Below, one piece after another: positions 1 to 13,400 of a stretch of 64,000 bases of DNA. The position numbers and the translations under genes are program-made. The stretch lies in assembly GCA_903813345.2 (NCBI GenBank), contig CAIIXF020000001.1, forward strand, positions 4,402,001 to 4,466,000, given 5' to 3'. Source of the stretch: Owenia fusiformis. Lineage: Eukaryota; Annelida; Polychaeta; Sabellida; Oweniidae. Numbering within the stretch: the first letter of the stretch is position 1; every line of letters starts with the position of its first letter. A model generated the notes under the pieces. The model was not told the origin of the DNA, did not search any database, and saw only the letters and a program-made list of their open reading frames with translations.

Positions 1-1722
1 GTAGTGATTGAGCATGGGAACCGACGATGTAAAAAGGATGAGTCAGGATATATGAAAAATTGTTATCATAGAAAAACACCAACAGCAACATGTATGAAAT
101 ACAAAGTAGAAATAACTTAAAGACTCATGAAGAATTCAAAAGAAAATCATATTTTTGAAATACATTTTAGGTTTTTAAATTACAAATTTTTGAATTTCCT
201 GCCAGTTTAATTTGAAGGGGGAAAACAATATCAGAAATAAAAAGTTGCTTCACTTTTTAATTTTCCCATTGGGCAGTTTTATGGTTTATTTTTTGATTGA
301 TTCTGACTGTTCATCATTGTGAGATATCCTATCAGTTTCCTTCTTTGCATGGCAGAGATTGTCTGAGCATCAGAATGACTGTTTATCATCAGGGTCATGT
401 ATAGAGATTATAAAATTGAAACCATAAAGCTGTGCTCTGCATGAATTTGATGTATATAACTTCACCAACACAACTGAAGTGTCAAAACTGGATGCTCAGA
501 ACTTTGATGACTATAATCTCTTGATTACCAAGATAAACACCAATTCAGGAACCATGACATTAGGGAAGTTAGGATACACATTTATTTTAAAACTTGTATG
601 GGAAAATGTAGAATTGTGATATGGAAAATAATTGTAGTTAGGTCTCTGGAGAAGCGGATTGAGAGGGGTCTAAAGTTATCCTCAGGGGTCAAAATATTAC
701 ATGTTCACATCAGGCTCGTGAAAGTTAACCTCCCTAGTGACAATACTTATTTGTGGGGTTAACTATTTTTATCTCGATTCAATAATCACCAGGGTAAAGA
801 TTTACCACCTACATTTTTTAGGAATGGTTCTATGGGTTAGCTTCCCTCACACATAAACCAGGTTTATATATTTATAAGTAATAATCAAGGGAATAAAGAG
901 TCACTTGTACTTTTCAGGACTGGTTTCTTGGTTAAACATACAGTATCAATTTGGACTGCTCACCACTGCCTTTATCCTCTCTCACACACTACACAATGCA
1001 TGAACACAAAACATATTTTTTAATAATTGTACTTCACTGTTTTATTGCAAGTACTTGTATTTTTGTAATTTTCTCTGTAACAATAAGTCTGTACATTAAG
1101 TCCTAATATTGAGCCATGGACACGTGCCCCAGAAATTGGCCCGGAATCCCCAAATACAAAAGTCCCCATATGACAGTGCAAGTAAGAACTTTTCATCACA
1201 ATAAGTAAAATCGCATAAATTATTCAATTTCTATCATAATTTACACATGATACAACTAAAACTTAACCAGTCTTATGATGGTGCTAAATTGGAAACAATT
1301 TTAGCCAATAAACATTCTGACTAGCAATTGAACAGGCAGAGAAAATACTGTTTCCAATAGTATCATAAAGAAAAAATTGAGAATCTTAACTGATGAAAAA
1401 CATGAACTCTCCATGTGAGAAATATCACATGAAGAAAATTGGGCCTCTCGCAATAGCGGAATGCTTCAATAAGCTCTATGAGATGCCCAGCATAGAGCCA
1501 ACACACACACACTAAAACACAGAATCCAAAACAAACGAGAAAACAATGTCCTTGATATTTGTCCCACATGGATTAAATTCTGTGTTCCTTCTTTAAATAC
1601 AATATAGATCATGATTGTGAGCATTGAGATGATGCCATTCTGGCTTTGGATGATGATTATGAATAATGTCTGCTTGACGCCGTAAGATGATAATGTATTG
1701 ATGTTAGGTGGTTTTTGATAAT
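1..1722 (-). other. Calreticulin 3' UTR and downstream flank
   Basis: No coding exon is seen here. The stretch lies downstream of the calreticulin stop on the minus strand. A minus-strand AATAAA (plus-strand tttatt at 1041-1046) could serve as a polyadenylation signal and would give a 3' UTR of about 0.7 kb. The rest is AT-rich flank with only short chance reading frames. Confidence 0.4.
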
Positions 1723-4700
1723 CTATAATTCGTCGTGATCTATATCTCCTTCTTCTTCTGGTTCTTCATCTTCATCCTCATCAATCTCTCCCATATCATC
1801 CTCATCTCCCTCCTCAGCATCTTCACCTGCAATAATATCACATACATTATGCCATGCTGTTAATAAACACTTCAAGTAACATACATGACAAGTAAAATAA
1901 TACACCTTTAAAACACACTTGAAAGCAAAAGAAATTACAATGACTTGCAAAAAACCAAAGCCTGCAGATATCACTGCTCTCACAAACAAAAGCATCAACC
2001 AAATGAAATGATATGGAGATCAGCAGAAACAATACACACCATCAACGAGGTCTTCTTCTGCTCCATCATCCATCCATTCATAACCTGCATGATTTGCATC
2101 ATCTGAGGTGCCTTGTACACTAGCAGACTCAACACCATTCCCAGCTAAAGCAGGCAGAGCAACCAAACACAGCAAGACCATTTAAGAATCAACTCATATA
2201 AAGCACCAACTAATAGTAACTAACACCAAAATCCAATAAATAAATAATGAAAATACCTCAAAAAACCCAAACACCAAATGGGAAAACAAACAAATAACGA
2301 CTAATGAGACCGATTTTTTAAATTAGCCTAATACCAAAATCTACATTGAGATCCACCACCAGCAGATGTAATAAGATGAAAACCTCCAGTGAAGAACCAA
2401 TATATTCAAAATATGTACATGTAACATTTCTCAAACCACAAATAACACTGTTAATACACTTCAACTAATGCAACATATATCTACTGAGTGATCTACAATG
2501 CTTTTTCTCAATAGAGAGAAAGAACGTAATTTTACCCATTTTCAACAGAGTTGATTAATTTTAAGATTCTTGGAGTGACCACTTTTACCCTTGAAGAAAA
2601 TATGAACAAATTTGTTACATATTTATTGATTTCAAAACGTTACAATATTACTGAATATTGTGTTTGAATTATTTGCTTACCTTCTTCCTCTTTCCTCTTG
2701 GCCTCCTCCTCTTCTCTCTGTTTTCTTTCTTCTTCATCTTGTTTGTCTTTCATTTCTTTCTCTGCATCCTGTAACAGAAAAAAATATATGAGTAAACAGG
2801 ACAGGAGGTAAAGCCTTTTGATGATCTCATTTCAAGTCTGTACATGTATTCAAACAGTTTGAAGGCTTGTATGTTATTCTAGGAATCATATTTTATATCT
2901 GGTTCTCAACCTCAAGAGGATTACATGTAAAGCTCTCATTCACTTACTTTAGTTTTGCCCCAGGTTTCCTGTCCTTGTTCTTTTGCATAATCTTCATCAT
3001 CTGTGATAAGAATGTTGTCGAAGATAGTACCTGATTTTACCTAAAAGATAAAGAACAATGAACTTTAATACAAGTATAATTGTTTTACGTAAAACATACT
3101 ATCATGGATTTTTATTGTTTGAAACCAAAAGGGTCTTGAGTTCTAAACATCCTACATAATCCATTTATAAATTTCACAAGGCACATAATTAAGTTTTAGT
3201 AGAGAGAAGAAATGATTTATCTATAGAGCAGAACTCAACAACAATATCTAAGATTCCTACCTGCCATAAATCGAATCCAATAGCACCAAAGTCTTCATAA
3301 AGGTAAAGTTTATCATCAGCAACATAGTCTGGGTTATCGATCTCTGGGTGGATCCATTTGCCTTTGTATGCTGGGTTATCAATCTGCTTGGGTTTCCATT
3401 CTCCTTGGTATTCAGGGTTGTCAATCATTGGTGGTTCCCATTCACCATCCATATCATCATCCCAGTCATCAGGCTTCTTGGCATCTGGGTCAGCAATATG
3501 CTCTGGTTTATCCCAGTCTTCTGGTTTTGTGTCCTCTGGGTCATCAATGTTCTCTCTCTCATCCCAGTCTTCTGGTTTCTTGGCTTCAGGATCCTGGAAT
3601 TAGTCATGAAGTATATTAGATTCACTACAAGGTGTCTTTATACTCACTGAGACATGAGCTATGTTAGCATAGGTCAGAGTCAAATGTAAAAAAACATCTG
3701 TTTATGGGTTGAACTTGTATGACACAAGAATAAACATGTTTACTTTAGACTAGAAAAAATAAATGAGTTTACATATCTATTTAAGTTGAATTATTTAATT
3801 TTTTTGAAATGCACAGCAGAAAGGATCCCCATAATACAATTTTGCACAAATTTCTACCTTGATTTTCTTAGGTGCCAAAAAGTCCCAGTCTGCCTCCAAT
3901 TCTCCACTCTCAACCTTCTCATTGTCGATTTTCACCTCATATGTGTTGTCAGCGCGCAGAATGAGTGTATACAAGTGAGTGTAGACATCATCTTTGCATC
4001 TGATGTCTTTTTTGGTGAGAAGGTTCTTTCCCTTGTAGCTGAAGATCACGTGAACTTTCTTGGTTCCTGGTCCACAAATATCTGGGCCTGAAGATTAATA
4101 AATTGAAAATACACTATAAAGGTATTATACCATTAACTGAATAACTGTTCATATATGTAAGACTGTTTCTTGCTACTATGTTTTTTTCTCAGATCATCCA
4201 ATCAGTCATAGCAATCAGACTGGGGCGGTAAGTTGATCATCACAGAATTGATTTTCTTCGGTGCCAAAAAGTGCCAGTCTGCAAACATTCCATGGTTCGT
4301 TGTTGATATCGCAACAAGTAGAATCTTCACCATTCAGGTTTCTCAATGTTCAAACCCGAACGACCAAATAAGATAATTTGACTGGTTTAAAAGTTGACGT
4401 TAAAGGAGCAATGAAATACAATTTTCAATAGGATTGTAATAGACAGCAGTAATTATACATTAAATGTAAAATAACTTTTATTAGTGGTTTTAATTGATAC
4501 CTCATACTGTCAATAACAGAGCAATTTAAAGAGGTCATAATACCCCTGCTGTATCTATATGCATCACTAAAGACCCCCCCCCAATTATGAATGAATACTT
4601 ACCAAACATAATGTTGTATGGAGATTCACCATGCATTTCTTTAGGATTAAGATCACTTGAGAAGATTTTGGCGTATCCACCTCCACAGTCAATGTTCTGT

Positions 4701-6739
4701 TCATGTTTGACTGTGAATTGAATAACAAGGGTTTTGCCCTCATTGGAGAATTTATCAAATTTGGCTGAGAGTCCATAGAATTTGGCATCCTGACTGGTCT
4801 GGATACCTAAAACACAGAGAAAACATGTTGACTGCAGGATCAAAAAAATATCAAAGCATTGCAAGTCAGTCTTCTTCAACAACTTGTAGAACTAAAATGA
4901 AGTACTCTACCAGTTCAACATCATTTAGAAACCCTATTTCAGCATAGATGATTATTGATTATGCATTAGTAAACTCAAATCAACTTTGTACAGAGATGTT
5001 CAATGTAAAAATCTTTCAGTAAAACATTCTGCTATCATGGGCCAAGTCTTAATTGTTATACCTTTGTCTTTTTCTGCATCTCCGTAGAATTTGCCAGCAC
5101 TGAGAACAAACTTCCCAGCATCAGCTCCCTTGCTCTCAGAGGGGATCCATCTTGACTCAAAGCTGTCATCTGAAGCAAATAAAAAATGAAAATGTAACTA
5201 GTGTAAAAAACGTAGAAAAATAAGGCATTAACATGCAAAATGGAATCACCTGGCATTTGTTACAGACACCAAATACGGGTGGCCCGATACAAAACACCGA
5301 AAACTGTCATAAAAAAGTTGGGAGAACATAACAATATTTTTGGTGGTAACCTAATGTGGCTCGAATTGCCAATCTAATTGTGAGAATGTAATTTGTCTAT
5401 ATATAATTAAATAAATAGGGTTATTTCCTCCTGATGTTACATAATTAATGGGGGGTAAACTGTAATCACATGTTTGCTAATCAAAATCATTGTTGAATTT
5501 TTTTTATGTGCAATCAGTAATGGCTGTAGAACAGCATGATAAATCAGCAAATAGAATCAATATTAAATAAGTACCTTGTTAATGTACCAGTCTATGCTTA
5601 ATTCTAACTAATGCAACTTTGTCATAACATTACTGCACAATCATATAAACACTTTCCCAATTCAAATATTGATGTTTACATCAATATGTGCCACATTATA
5701 TTTCAGCTCCAGATAAAGATTAATATAAACCATAATTTCTTAAGTACATATGACAAATGAGGTAAGTAAATACAGGCCTTATATGTAAATATAATAAGGT
5801 GACTGTGTTATTGTGCATCAAGGTGGAATGATATGATTGGTCCACTTGGATCCAGTAGCCAATCAGGCTTCCCTACATGTTACACACAGTTTGAATTCTT
5901 GCCTTGAAACACATGGCTGATTCTCTCGTGTCTGATTGCAATTACTCTCAATTTCAATCTTGCTAATATAGACATAATTGTATTGAAGTAAAGTATATTT
6001 CAATTTAATTTATAGTAATAGACTATACGGTCCCAATCCCTGGTGTAAAAGGCCAAGCATACATTTTCATTCAAAGTCTTATTCGTCTTCGTAAACTTCC
6101 TAATTCAAGCTTGAACAATGAACGTGATAACAAATCGTTGGAAGGGCAACGGGAATGAACTTATATTATGTACCTAGGCCTACATTGAAGGACCCGAGTT
6201 TCAATAAGAAATGATCTTAGAGTCTGATTGATTTTCAAAGTTGCAATATGGTGAACTCGCTAGTTTTTCTTGTGAAATCGAGAATCTAAATAATATGGTT
6301 GAGCCTTCAAACATGTTATATTGCAGTGTACCATTTACCACTTGGGACTATGTAAAAAGGGGAGTGGCATCCAGCAGACACAATTAGACTATCGAATTTG
6401 TTTTGAGATGAGCCCTCCCTAACTAGATCTAAACGATAATAGATCTACCCAACATAAAGTCGATACACATACTCGTGACTTTTAAAATATCAAGGAAGAT
6501 GAAGACAATCATGTGTCTATGAATGCAATATTTTTCTGCAAACCGTGAATGAATGTAACCTAAAAGTTTTAGGCAAGTTCATCTCGATCAAATCAAAATT
6601 TTGTCAACATCAGAGGCCGGTTAATTTTAATACACAAAACACATGAAAACTACTTACCTTCGAATTTTTCTGAGAAGTATACAGTTGGGTCACATAGTGC
6701 TAGACCCAAAAGCGGCAGGAGAACTACCAAGAGCTTCAT
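1723..6739 (-). CDS. CALR: Calreticulin, ER lumenal Ca2+-binding lectin chaperone (9 coding exons)
   Basis: Calreticulin folds monoglucosylated glycoproteins in the ER lumen and stores Ca2+. Coding exons (minus strand, 5' to 3'): 6658-6739, 5062-5169, 4603-4806, 3858-4087, 3261-3593, 2948-3040, 2681-2768, 2040-2144, 1723-1826. All have GT/AG borders, and the frame closes at 448 aa. The first exon gives a signal peptide (MKLLVVLLPLLGLALC, cleavage before DPTVYF). The N-domain carries the signatures KHEQNIDCGGGY and MFGPDICGPG with the conserved cysteines. The P-domain (about residues 205-305) has three DP-x3-KP-x-DWD repeats followed by three GxW-x6-NPxY repeats, the usual 3+3. The C-domain is acidic and ends in HDEL, an ER-retrieval signal. 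The 105-nt exon 8 (35 codons) is phase-symmetric and not typical of the family; skipping it gives 413 aa, the normal size. Homology is very secure; whether exon 8 is constitutive is unknown. Confidence 0.96.
2040..2144 (-). other. CALR: Phase-symmetric 105-nt cassette exon in the calreticulin C-domain
   Basis: The exon is bounded by a pyrimidine-rich acceptor (ending ctttag on the minus strand) and a GTGTGT donor, and both borders are phase 1. The flanking exons 2681-2768 and 1723-1826 also join in frame without it. It encodes 35 residues including the segment HAGYEWMDDGAEEDL, which is less charged than the rest of the acidic tail. Alternative inclusion is inferred from frame logic only. Confidence 0.55.
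4245..4282 (-). repeat. Partial copy of the calreticulin exon 4 end inside intron 3
   Basis: The stretch matches the 3' end of exon 4 (3858-3894) with only a few differences, in the same orientation. It encodes the same DW-x-FLAPKKI motif as the real exon. It has no usable exon borders of its own, so it looks like a small tandem-duplication relic. Confidence 0.7.
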
Positions 6740-7495
6740 TTTGGAGAGAAACTGGAACTTGACTTCACCGTTTCAACTTCAACGTGTTAGTAAAGATGCT
6801 TGATGTACCACGTGACTAGGTCTTGCTGGATGGTTTTGATTGGTCCAGACCATTACCCAATCAGATTCGACCACATTTTGCTATGTCGGAATATACCGAA
6901 CAAGATCGTTAGACTACGATGAGACGTCGATAGTTTCCGTCACCAACGGATTCTTCCGAACAAAAGTGCATGACGGGAAGAAAACAACATGGCGGATGGC
7001 ACTCAAAACTTTATTTCAAATTTAGATTAGTATTTAGGATATTTCACACTATAGAGAACCATGGGAACAACATTTTTTGAAATCGGAGCTGCGAATATAC
7101 TTTATCCATCGCACAGTTGTAATGAAATATAAATCTATATTACCATAATAAAAATTTCAATCAAATTGGGCATTTTTCAAACTCACATCAGAAATGAAGA
7201 CAGTGAAGTGAAAGTGACCGACAGTTTCAATGACAATATTAGATCTACAGAATTGGACTATTCAACACTAAGCTTTAATTTTGGAATAATGAGACATGAT
7301 ACAGATATGACTGATCACCTAAAGAGACTTTCTCATATGTGTTTTCAGTTGAAGCTTTCATTGGAAAGTTAATTTTACGCCATCACAGTGTATAAGCTTA
7401 CTGCATCAAGTCTTTAGGGTGTCATTTATCCAATCCAGTAGTTCTTGTACACTGCAAGATTCTCACAGTTATCATTAAAGAAACAAACATACAAA
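6740..7495. promoter_or_regulatory. Divergent promoter between calreticulin and the C19orf44 homologue
   Basis: The two start codons lie 757 bp apart on opposite strands. Two ERSE-like elements are visible: CCAAT-N9-CCACA on plus at 6857-6875 and CCAAT-N9-CCAGC on minus at 6843-6825. The ER-stress element consensus is CCAAT-N9-CCACG, so these match the second half at 4/5 and 3/5. A CACGTG E-box lies near 6809-6814. An AACATGGCGGAT match to the YY1 initiator motif near 6985-6996 suggests the plus-strand TSS. No TATA box was noted. Family knowledge: calreticulin promoters are ATF6/NF-Y targets through ERSEs. Use of these sites here is inferred. Confidence 0.6.
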
Positions 7496-10400
7496 ATGTT
7501 TCGCAAGTCAGGAAGTGCATCATCTGTCAATTCGCTACTTTCAAGAGCAAATGCACAATTAAGAGGTCAAAAGGTAGCTGAAGGTAGACAAGAGGCTAAG
7601 GTTTCAGACGATGATGATGATTTGCAGGTAACATTTTTGCTCTTCCCACTGATTTCATTTTGTTCTGTTATCAGTACAGTACGAGACAGTGAAAATATAA
7701 GTCTATTAAACCATCTATCAGTCCATTTCACTGTTTAATTGCGTCAGTAAAACCTAAAAATTAAGAAATCAAAATATCATTATGCAATACTATATGGAAA
7801 AATATATTCCTATTGTACATGAATGACATTTGCATATCTTGGATTGCTTCTAGATTGGCTTATAAAGTGTGTGGCCTCTTATATTTGGATGCTTCTCTGC
7901 CATGTTATTTTCAATAAGATTAACATAGCTGGAATTCTTCAAATTACAAGAGGGCACAGGCTTATTGCACAAAAAAGTAAAAAATCTGAAATACACAAAT
8001 GCCATTCATGTACAATATGAATACACTTTTCCATATATTATTCCACAGTGGTCTCTCGATTTCTTATTTTTGGGGTTCTACTGACGCAATAAAACAGTGA
8101 AATGGACTTTATCAAAAATAAACAATATTACCCAAAGAAATACATTTATACTCTAGATACAAAATATTTGTATTTTTTGGATTATTTGTGGTTTAGCTAA
8201 CAAGATATGTGACCTCTCATATGTTGATGCTCCACTGACATTTTATGTATTCAAATATATTATCATCTCCCTTAATTACAAGAGGCCACAAGGTTATTGC
8301 ACATGAAACTTAGGCTGTAAGAATTAGATTCTTTGTTTTGCGTCCCCTTGCTTGCATGATTTTGAGTAAATCAGAAAAAACAAACACATCCAAATAGCAA
8401 CCACAAGGGTCTGAAAGTAACACCGCATTTTGTTCAATCAGAATCAGACGAAATGGCGGATAAATTGATGTGCGTCAAAATTGACAGTGTTATTGATTAC
8501 TTGGGCATACATTGTATATTTTCTTCTTTTTACCCTTGAATAATACCAATATTTAAATATATTGTATAAAATGTATAGATCTGTGTTTGTATCACTGCAA
8601 ATTGGTATGTCATCCCTTTTAATTCCTATAAAATGTATACATTTCTCAGCAAACAAGTTTGTGTTTTTTCTTGAGTTTGTGTTTGTTTTCCTTGTACCCT
8701 TGCATGATTTGGAATTTGCCAGGACGCAAAACAGAGAATCTAATTCTTATGGCCTTATCTGAAAATACGCTTTTTTAAAATCTCAATTATGAATATATTT
8801 TCCATATAATTTTGCACTGTTGTCATTCAGTTGTTTAATTTTTAGGTTTTATAGACTTAGATATTCATTGTCTTAGACTCTTATTAGAGAATTTTTTTAG
8901 AAATTGCCATACCTGCTCGTGTTATGCTCTGGTACAGAAAACTTTCTTAAAAATTAAGAAATACACACATATCTTCATGCTTTATTTTATACCTGAATTG
9001 ATCTGCAGGTTCAGCAGTTTTTCAAAAATGTGTCCAATTGATGATTTGCGATCACCAAATGGATTCTATCTTTTAGTGACGTCACAATTAGGTCACCCAG
9101 CTTTAGATGCTTGATTTTGAGAGATTATCTTCTATATTTCGTGCTTTATTGATTTATTTTTCACGAAAGCGTTCGACTTGACTAGATCAACATTCATTCT
9201 AAGCACATACCAAGTCTAAGGTCTTACTGACATGATTTAGATAGCAGTTAAGCGCCCCCCGATTTTGACAAAAACGGGGGGCGCTTAAAGGCATCGATGT
9301 TTAGTATGAATTTCACCCAAACTTCGCACATATATAGATATACTCATGATCTAGTCAAATTGGCATACCTGTTAAATATCTGACTCATGGTTTTCATATA
9401 AGAAACGACAATATTTTTAGCTCAAAACTGCCACGTGTCCGTCATTTCGTGATTCCATCATGTCTAATATCATTTCTATATGACGTCATACCAATAAGAC
9501 GAAATACGTGACAACAGTATCCATAAACAAAATTCCTGAATTCTGATCGCAAAAGGTCAATTAGATTTACCTTGAATGTCTCCAAGTGACTGGAGATAAC
9601 TCACATGTCATTATGTCAAAAATATTTGAAGAATTCAGATATAGGTCATCACAATAAGCACTGCTATCATTAATATGTCAATGTTCGATGCATTATGATT
9701 CAGAATTATTGCAATAAAATGAAAATATGATAGATTCGCTTGAATTAAATACAAAAATTACATCAGTCAGTTACATGGTCAGTTTGGCAATCTTGAGTAA
9801 GTTTGACGTCACAAACTTGGAAAAAGTCACATCGGTGTTTTGGTATGCTATGTTCTGTATGTAATATTTTGTGTAAAAATTAATCAATTGTCTTAAAATT
9901 TCCAGATAGTGTGTATTATATGCTTTAAAGTATGTGTGAAAAGTTTCATTAAGTTTACTTGCCATATACAAAAATTATTTGAGGTTTTCCTTAATAGGAA
10001 AAGACTTTTGATACAGAGGGTATGTAAATTACAAACCAAAATTGTTTTGAATGATAATATGCATGAATAAATTTATTTGCAAAAAATGATTTAAAAATCT
10101 TTGTTTAAAGCTTGAATCCTGATCATGTATGCATCCATATTTTTCAGGCTTATCTCACCTCTCTGACAAAGAAAACCAGTGGGGTTACCTCCAATTTTGA
10201 AGATTTGAGTGACATATCAATGAATGATGATGATGTCGTAGTTGAACCTAAGTCAAGAAGTAACACTTCATTTAGCAATAAGTTCATGAAGAAGAAACCA
10301 AACTCTACAGAGAATACTCCTGTAAAATTGAACAAATCCATCACTGATCCGGATCTTAAATCGAATAAACCACTTGTGAATAAATCTGGTAGTGTGTCAT

Positions 10401-13400
10401 CTGCTTTGAATAAAGTAGCATCATTCACCAGTAAATATGCAAAGCCCAAAAAACTAGTAAACCTTAGTGATAGTGACCTTGACATGGATATTAGTGTGGA
10501 TGAGGATATAATGAAAGAAGTTCAGAATGAAAAGAAATTTATAAACCGAAAATCGAAACCTCCTGCAAAGCCTACCCAATCATTAAAATCACAAGAATTT
10601 AGCAAGTCAGCGTCACTTCAAAATAAAACCCAGACAAATTCATTCTCAAAAGAAAACTCTGACACTGATGACAACCAAGTAAGGAACAAATTTTTAAAGA
10701 AGAAACCAGTATCTGAAAACACTTCTAAAGCACCAACTGCCAAATCCAATGGTGGTTTTCTTAAAGATATGATGGGTCGGCAATCAGTTGAAACACCTAT
10801 AATGAGTGATGATTCTGATGAGATTAACAATGTACAGTTTAACATAGGATCTAGCAGTGAGATTAGTGAGGTGGAAGAACGCAATAGATTCTTGAAGAAA
10901 CCACTGAAATCTGCTGGAAAACCCATAGCTACATCAACTCCATCTAAAGGTGAATGATTTAACCAAATAATTTGTTCATTCATTTATGATCATTTTACAT
11001 ACATAATACATAAGTACATTCATGTACATGATTAACTCGTATTGAATTTGATGTTATTTTAGAATTCAAGCTAACTATTTTATTTAAAGTACCTGCAGAT
11101 TTATTAATCATACCATAACATGAACTCACAGATTTTGAATTTTTGTCTGTGTTCCCAAGCTCACAAGTCACAATGAAGAAACATTGAAATCCTAGATTCA
11201 GAATGCTTAATCAACATTAGAATCTCACCCATGTCATTCGTACAAGTAATTAACATACTTTGAAATTGTATTTCAGGTAAATCAGGTGGCATCAAGTTAG
11301 GCAGTTCATTGAAGTACTCTACAGATGTTGTCTTAAATATAACTTATCGTATATAATCTTGTGTAATTTGATTTCAGGTAAATCAGGGGGCATCAAGTTA
11401 GGCAGTTCATTGAAGTACTCTACAGATGTTGTCTTAGACTCTGATGATGAAGACATGGCTGAATACATTGCAGGACTTAAGTCAAATACACCTTCCCCAG
11501 AACCAAGAAAAACATCACTTACGAAACCTAATGAAGCTCGGATAAAGGTATATTACTGGGCCTTTAAGAAAACCAATTTTGTACTGATAGAGTTACCCAG
11601 AATACATATAGATTTCAAATCAAAAAGCTCAGTGAAATCTGATTTTCACAGTCTAACATCAGCGAACTTCTATTAAGCCATCGTAATATGCATGTGGGTT
11701 TCTCCTGAGTAGGAGCGCCCTACCTCAAAAAAATGTTTTTAAGAATGCTTTTTTGCAATATTGTCTTCATTTACTCAACTACCCCATTGAGAATGAAAAA
11801 ATAAAGGCCAGTGGCCCTGTATAAGTCTATGGCCTTTGTTGAATAGATCACATGGACATAAAAAACATAGAATTTGATATTTGAATCAGCATATACTGAC
11901 AGTATGTTATATTTTTGAGAGAAATCAAGCATTATGAATTTATTTTGAATGCACGTCTAATGATGAATGTGCAATTATTTGTAGAAAGCTGAGAAGGTGA
12001 CTTTTAGAAGCAAAGATGATGTTAGGATACAATCTGCGCTACCTAGTGAAGAAAGCATCCCAGATAGTGTCTCTGATGATTTTGGTAAGTCAAGAGTAAG
12101 AAGCACATCTACAGTGTATTTATGAACCAGGGGGTCATTAACAGAAACTTCATAAATCAATTGTTATTACCATGGATATAATGACGTCACAGTTAGAGAA
12201 CATTTGACTTTACGAATTCTTAACTTTACAAAGTTTCTGTTAATGGCCCCCCAGAATAAATAACTAATTTTTCGTGTAAAATCCCGACTGGCTGGAAGTG
12301 AGGTGAGTGAAAGCATGGGCTTTCAAGAGAAAGCCCATGGTGAAAGGTAATTTTCAAAAATAATTCTCAGCTGGGTGTAGTGCCTGGTTGCTTCATCGCT
12401 AAGAGACTAATATTTTTTAAGGTAAGATAGAGTCAGACAGCGAGTACTTCATGTTTTCATTTTAAAACTTGATAGCATCTATCCAATAAACACATCTTAA
12501 AACATTTTCAGTTTTTAATTATATAATGATTTTTTAATGAGCAGTTATTGATTTAATTGTACATTGATAATTGTTCACCATGTTCTATTATTTCAATTTG
12601 TAATTACTGTATCGGAATCAGAGGTTGGGATGTGCATGTATTGGACAGTGTGTTGTAAAGATCACTATCTGATATACCACTGCATATTAATTGCATGATT
12701 GTACAATAATTCTCCTGAACCTACCTGTAGTGAAACACTAGCATGCAATATTAAATTCCTTTTCTATTGTTAACCAATGAAATACTGCCAGCCAGATTGT
12801 ATACACTTAGCATTTAATAAATGTTATTTTATTTTTCATTGTGTGCTTAGTTATAGCGGATACAACAGAAACTATTGACAGGTAAACTTATTGGCCATTA
12901 ATTGAACCTATAATCTTGGTAAACCTCATGCATGTGTATTCAAGAGCAACCTGAAGGTGGAGTGATTTGATTGGTCCACTTGGAACATCCTGAAATAAGA
13001 GACCAATCACAAAGCACCAGCAGCATTTGCCTGCTGTTTGAAATAAAATACATGTATAGCAATCTGGTCAAGTAACCTTAAATGTCAGTATAGAGAACAA
13101 TAATTAAATTGAAAAAGCATGAGTAAACATATTAGCGGAATCAATTGGTGAATGATCTTGCGTTTTCATACTAAAGTTTGTTTTTGAGTTTTTTCTTATA
13201 GTTTTATGTATTTAAAGATATTTAAGAGACAGGGCCCTTTTTCTAAAGCCCTTTTTAGAAAAATAATTGAGATTACACAGGATACCTGTTATTTCTGCTT
13301 TTTAACACAATTTTAATAGAAAATTCAAATTCCAAACTCCTTATCTCACCATAATTCACAAATGGAGAATGGGAATTGAGCAACCAAACTTGGCACAAAG

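Noticed and set aside
12851-12881. 31-nt exon-like stretch between an AG and a GTAAAC donor in C19orf44 intron 4
   Set aside because: Its length breaks the phase required by the next exon at 18970, which joins directly to the exon ending at 12084.
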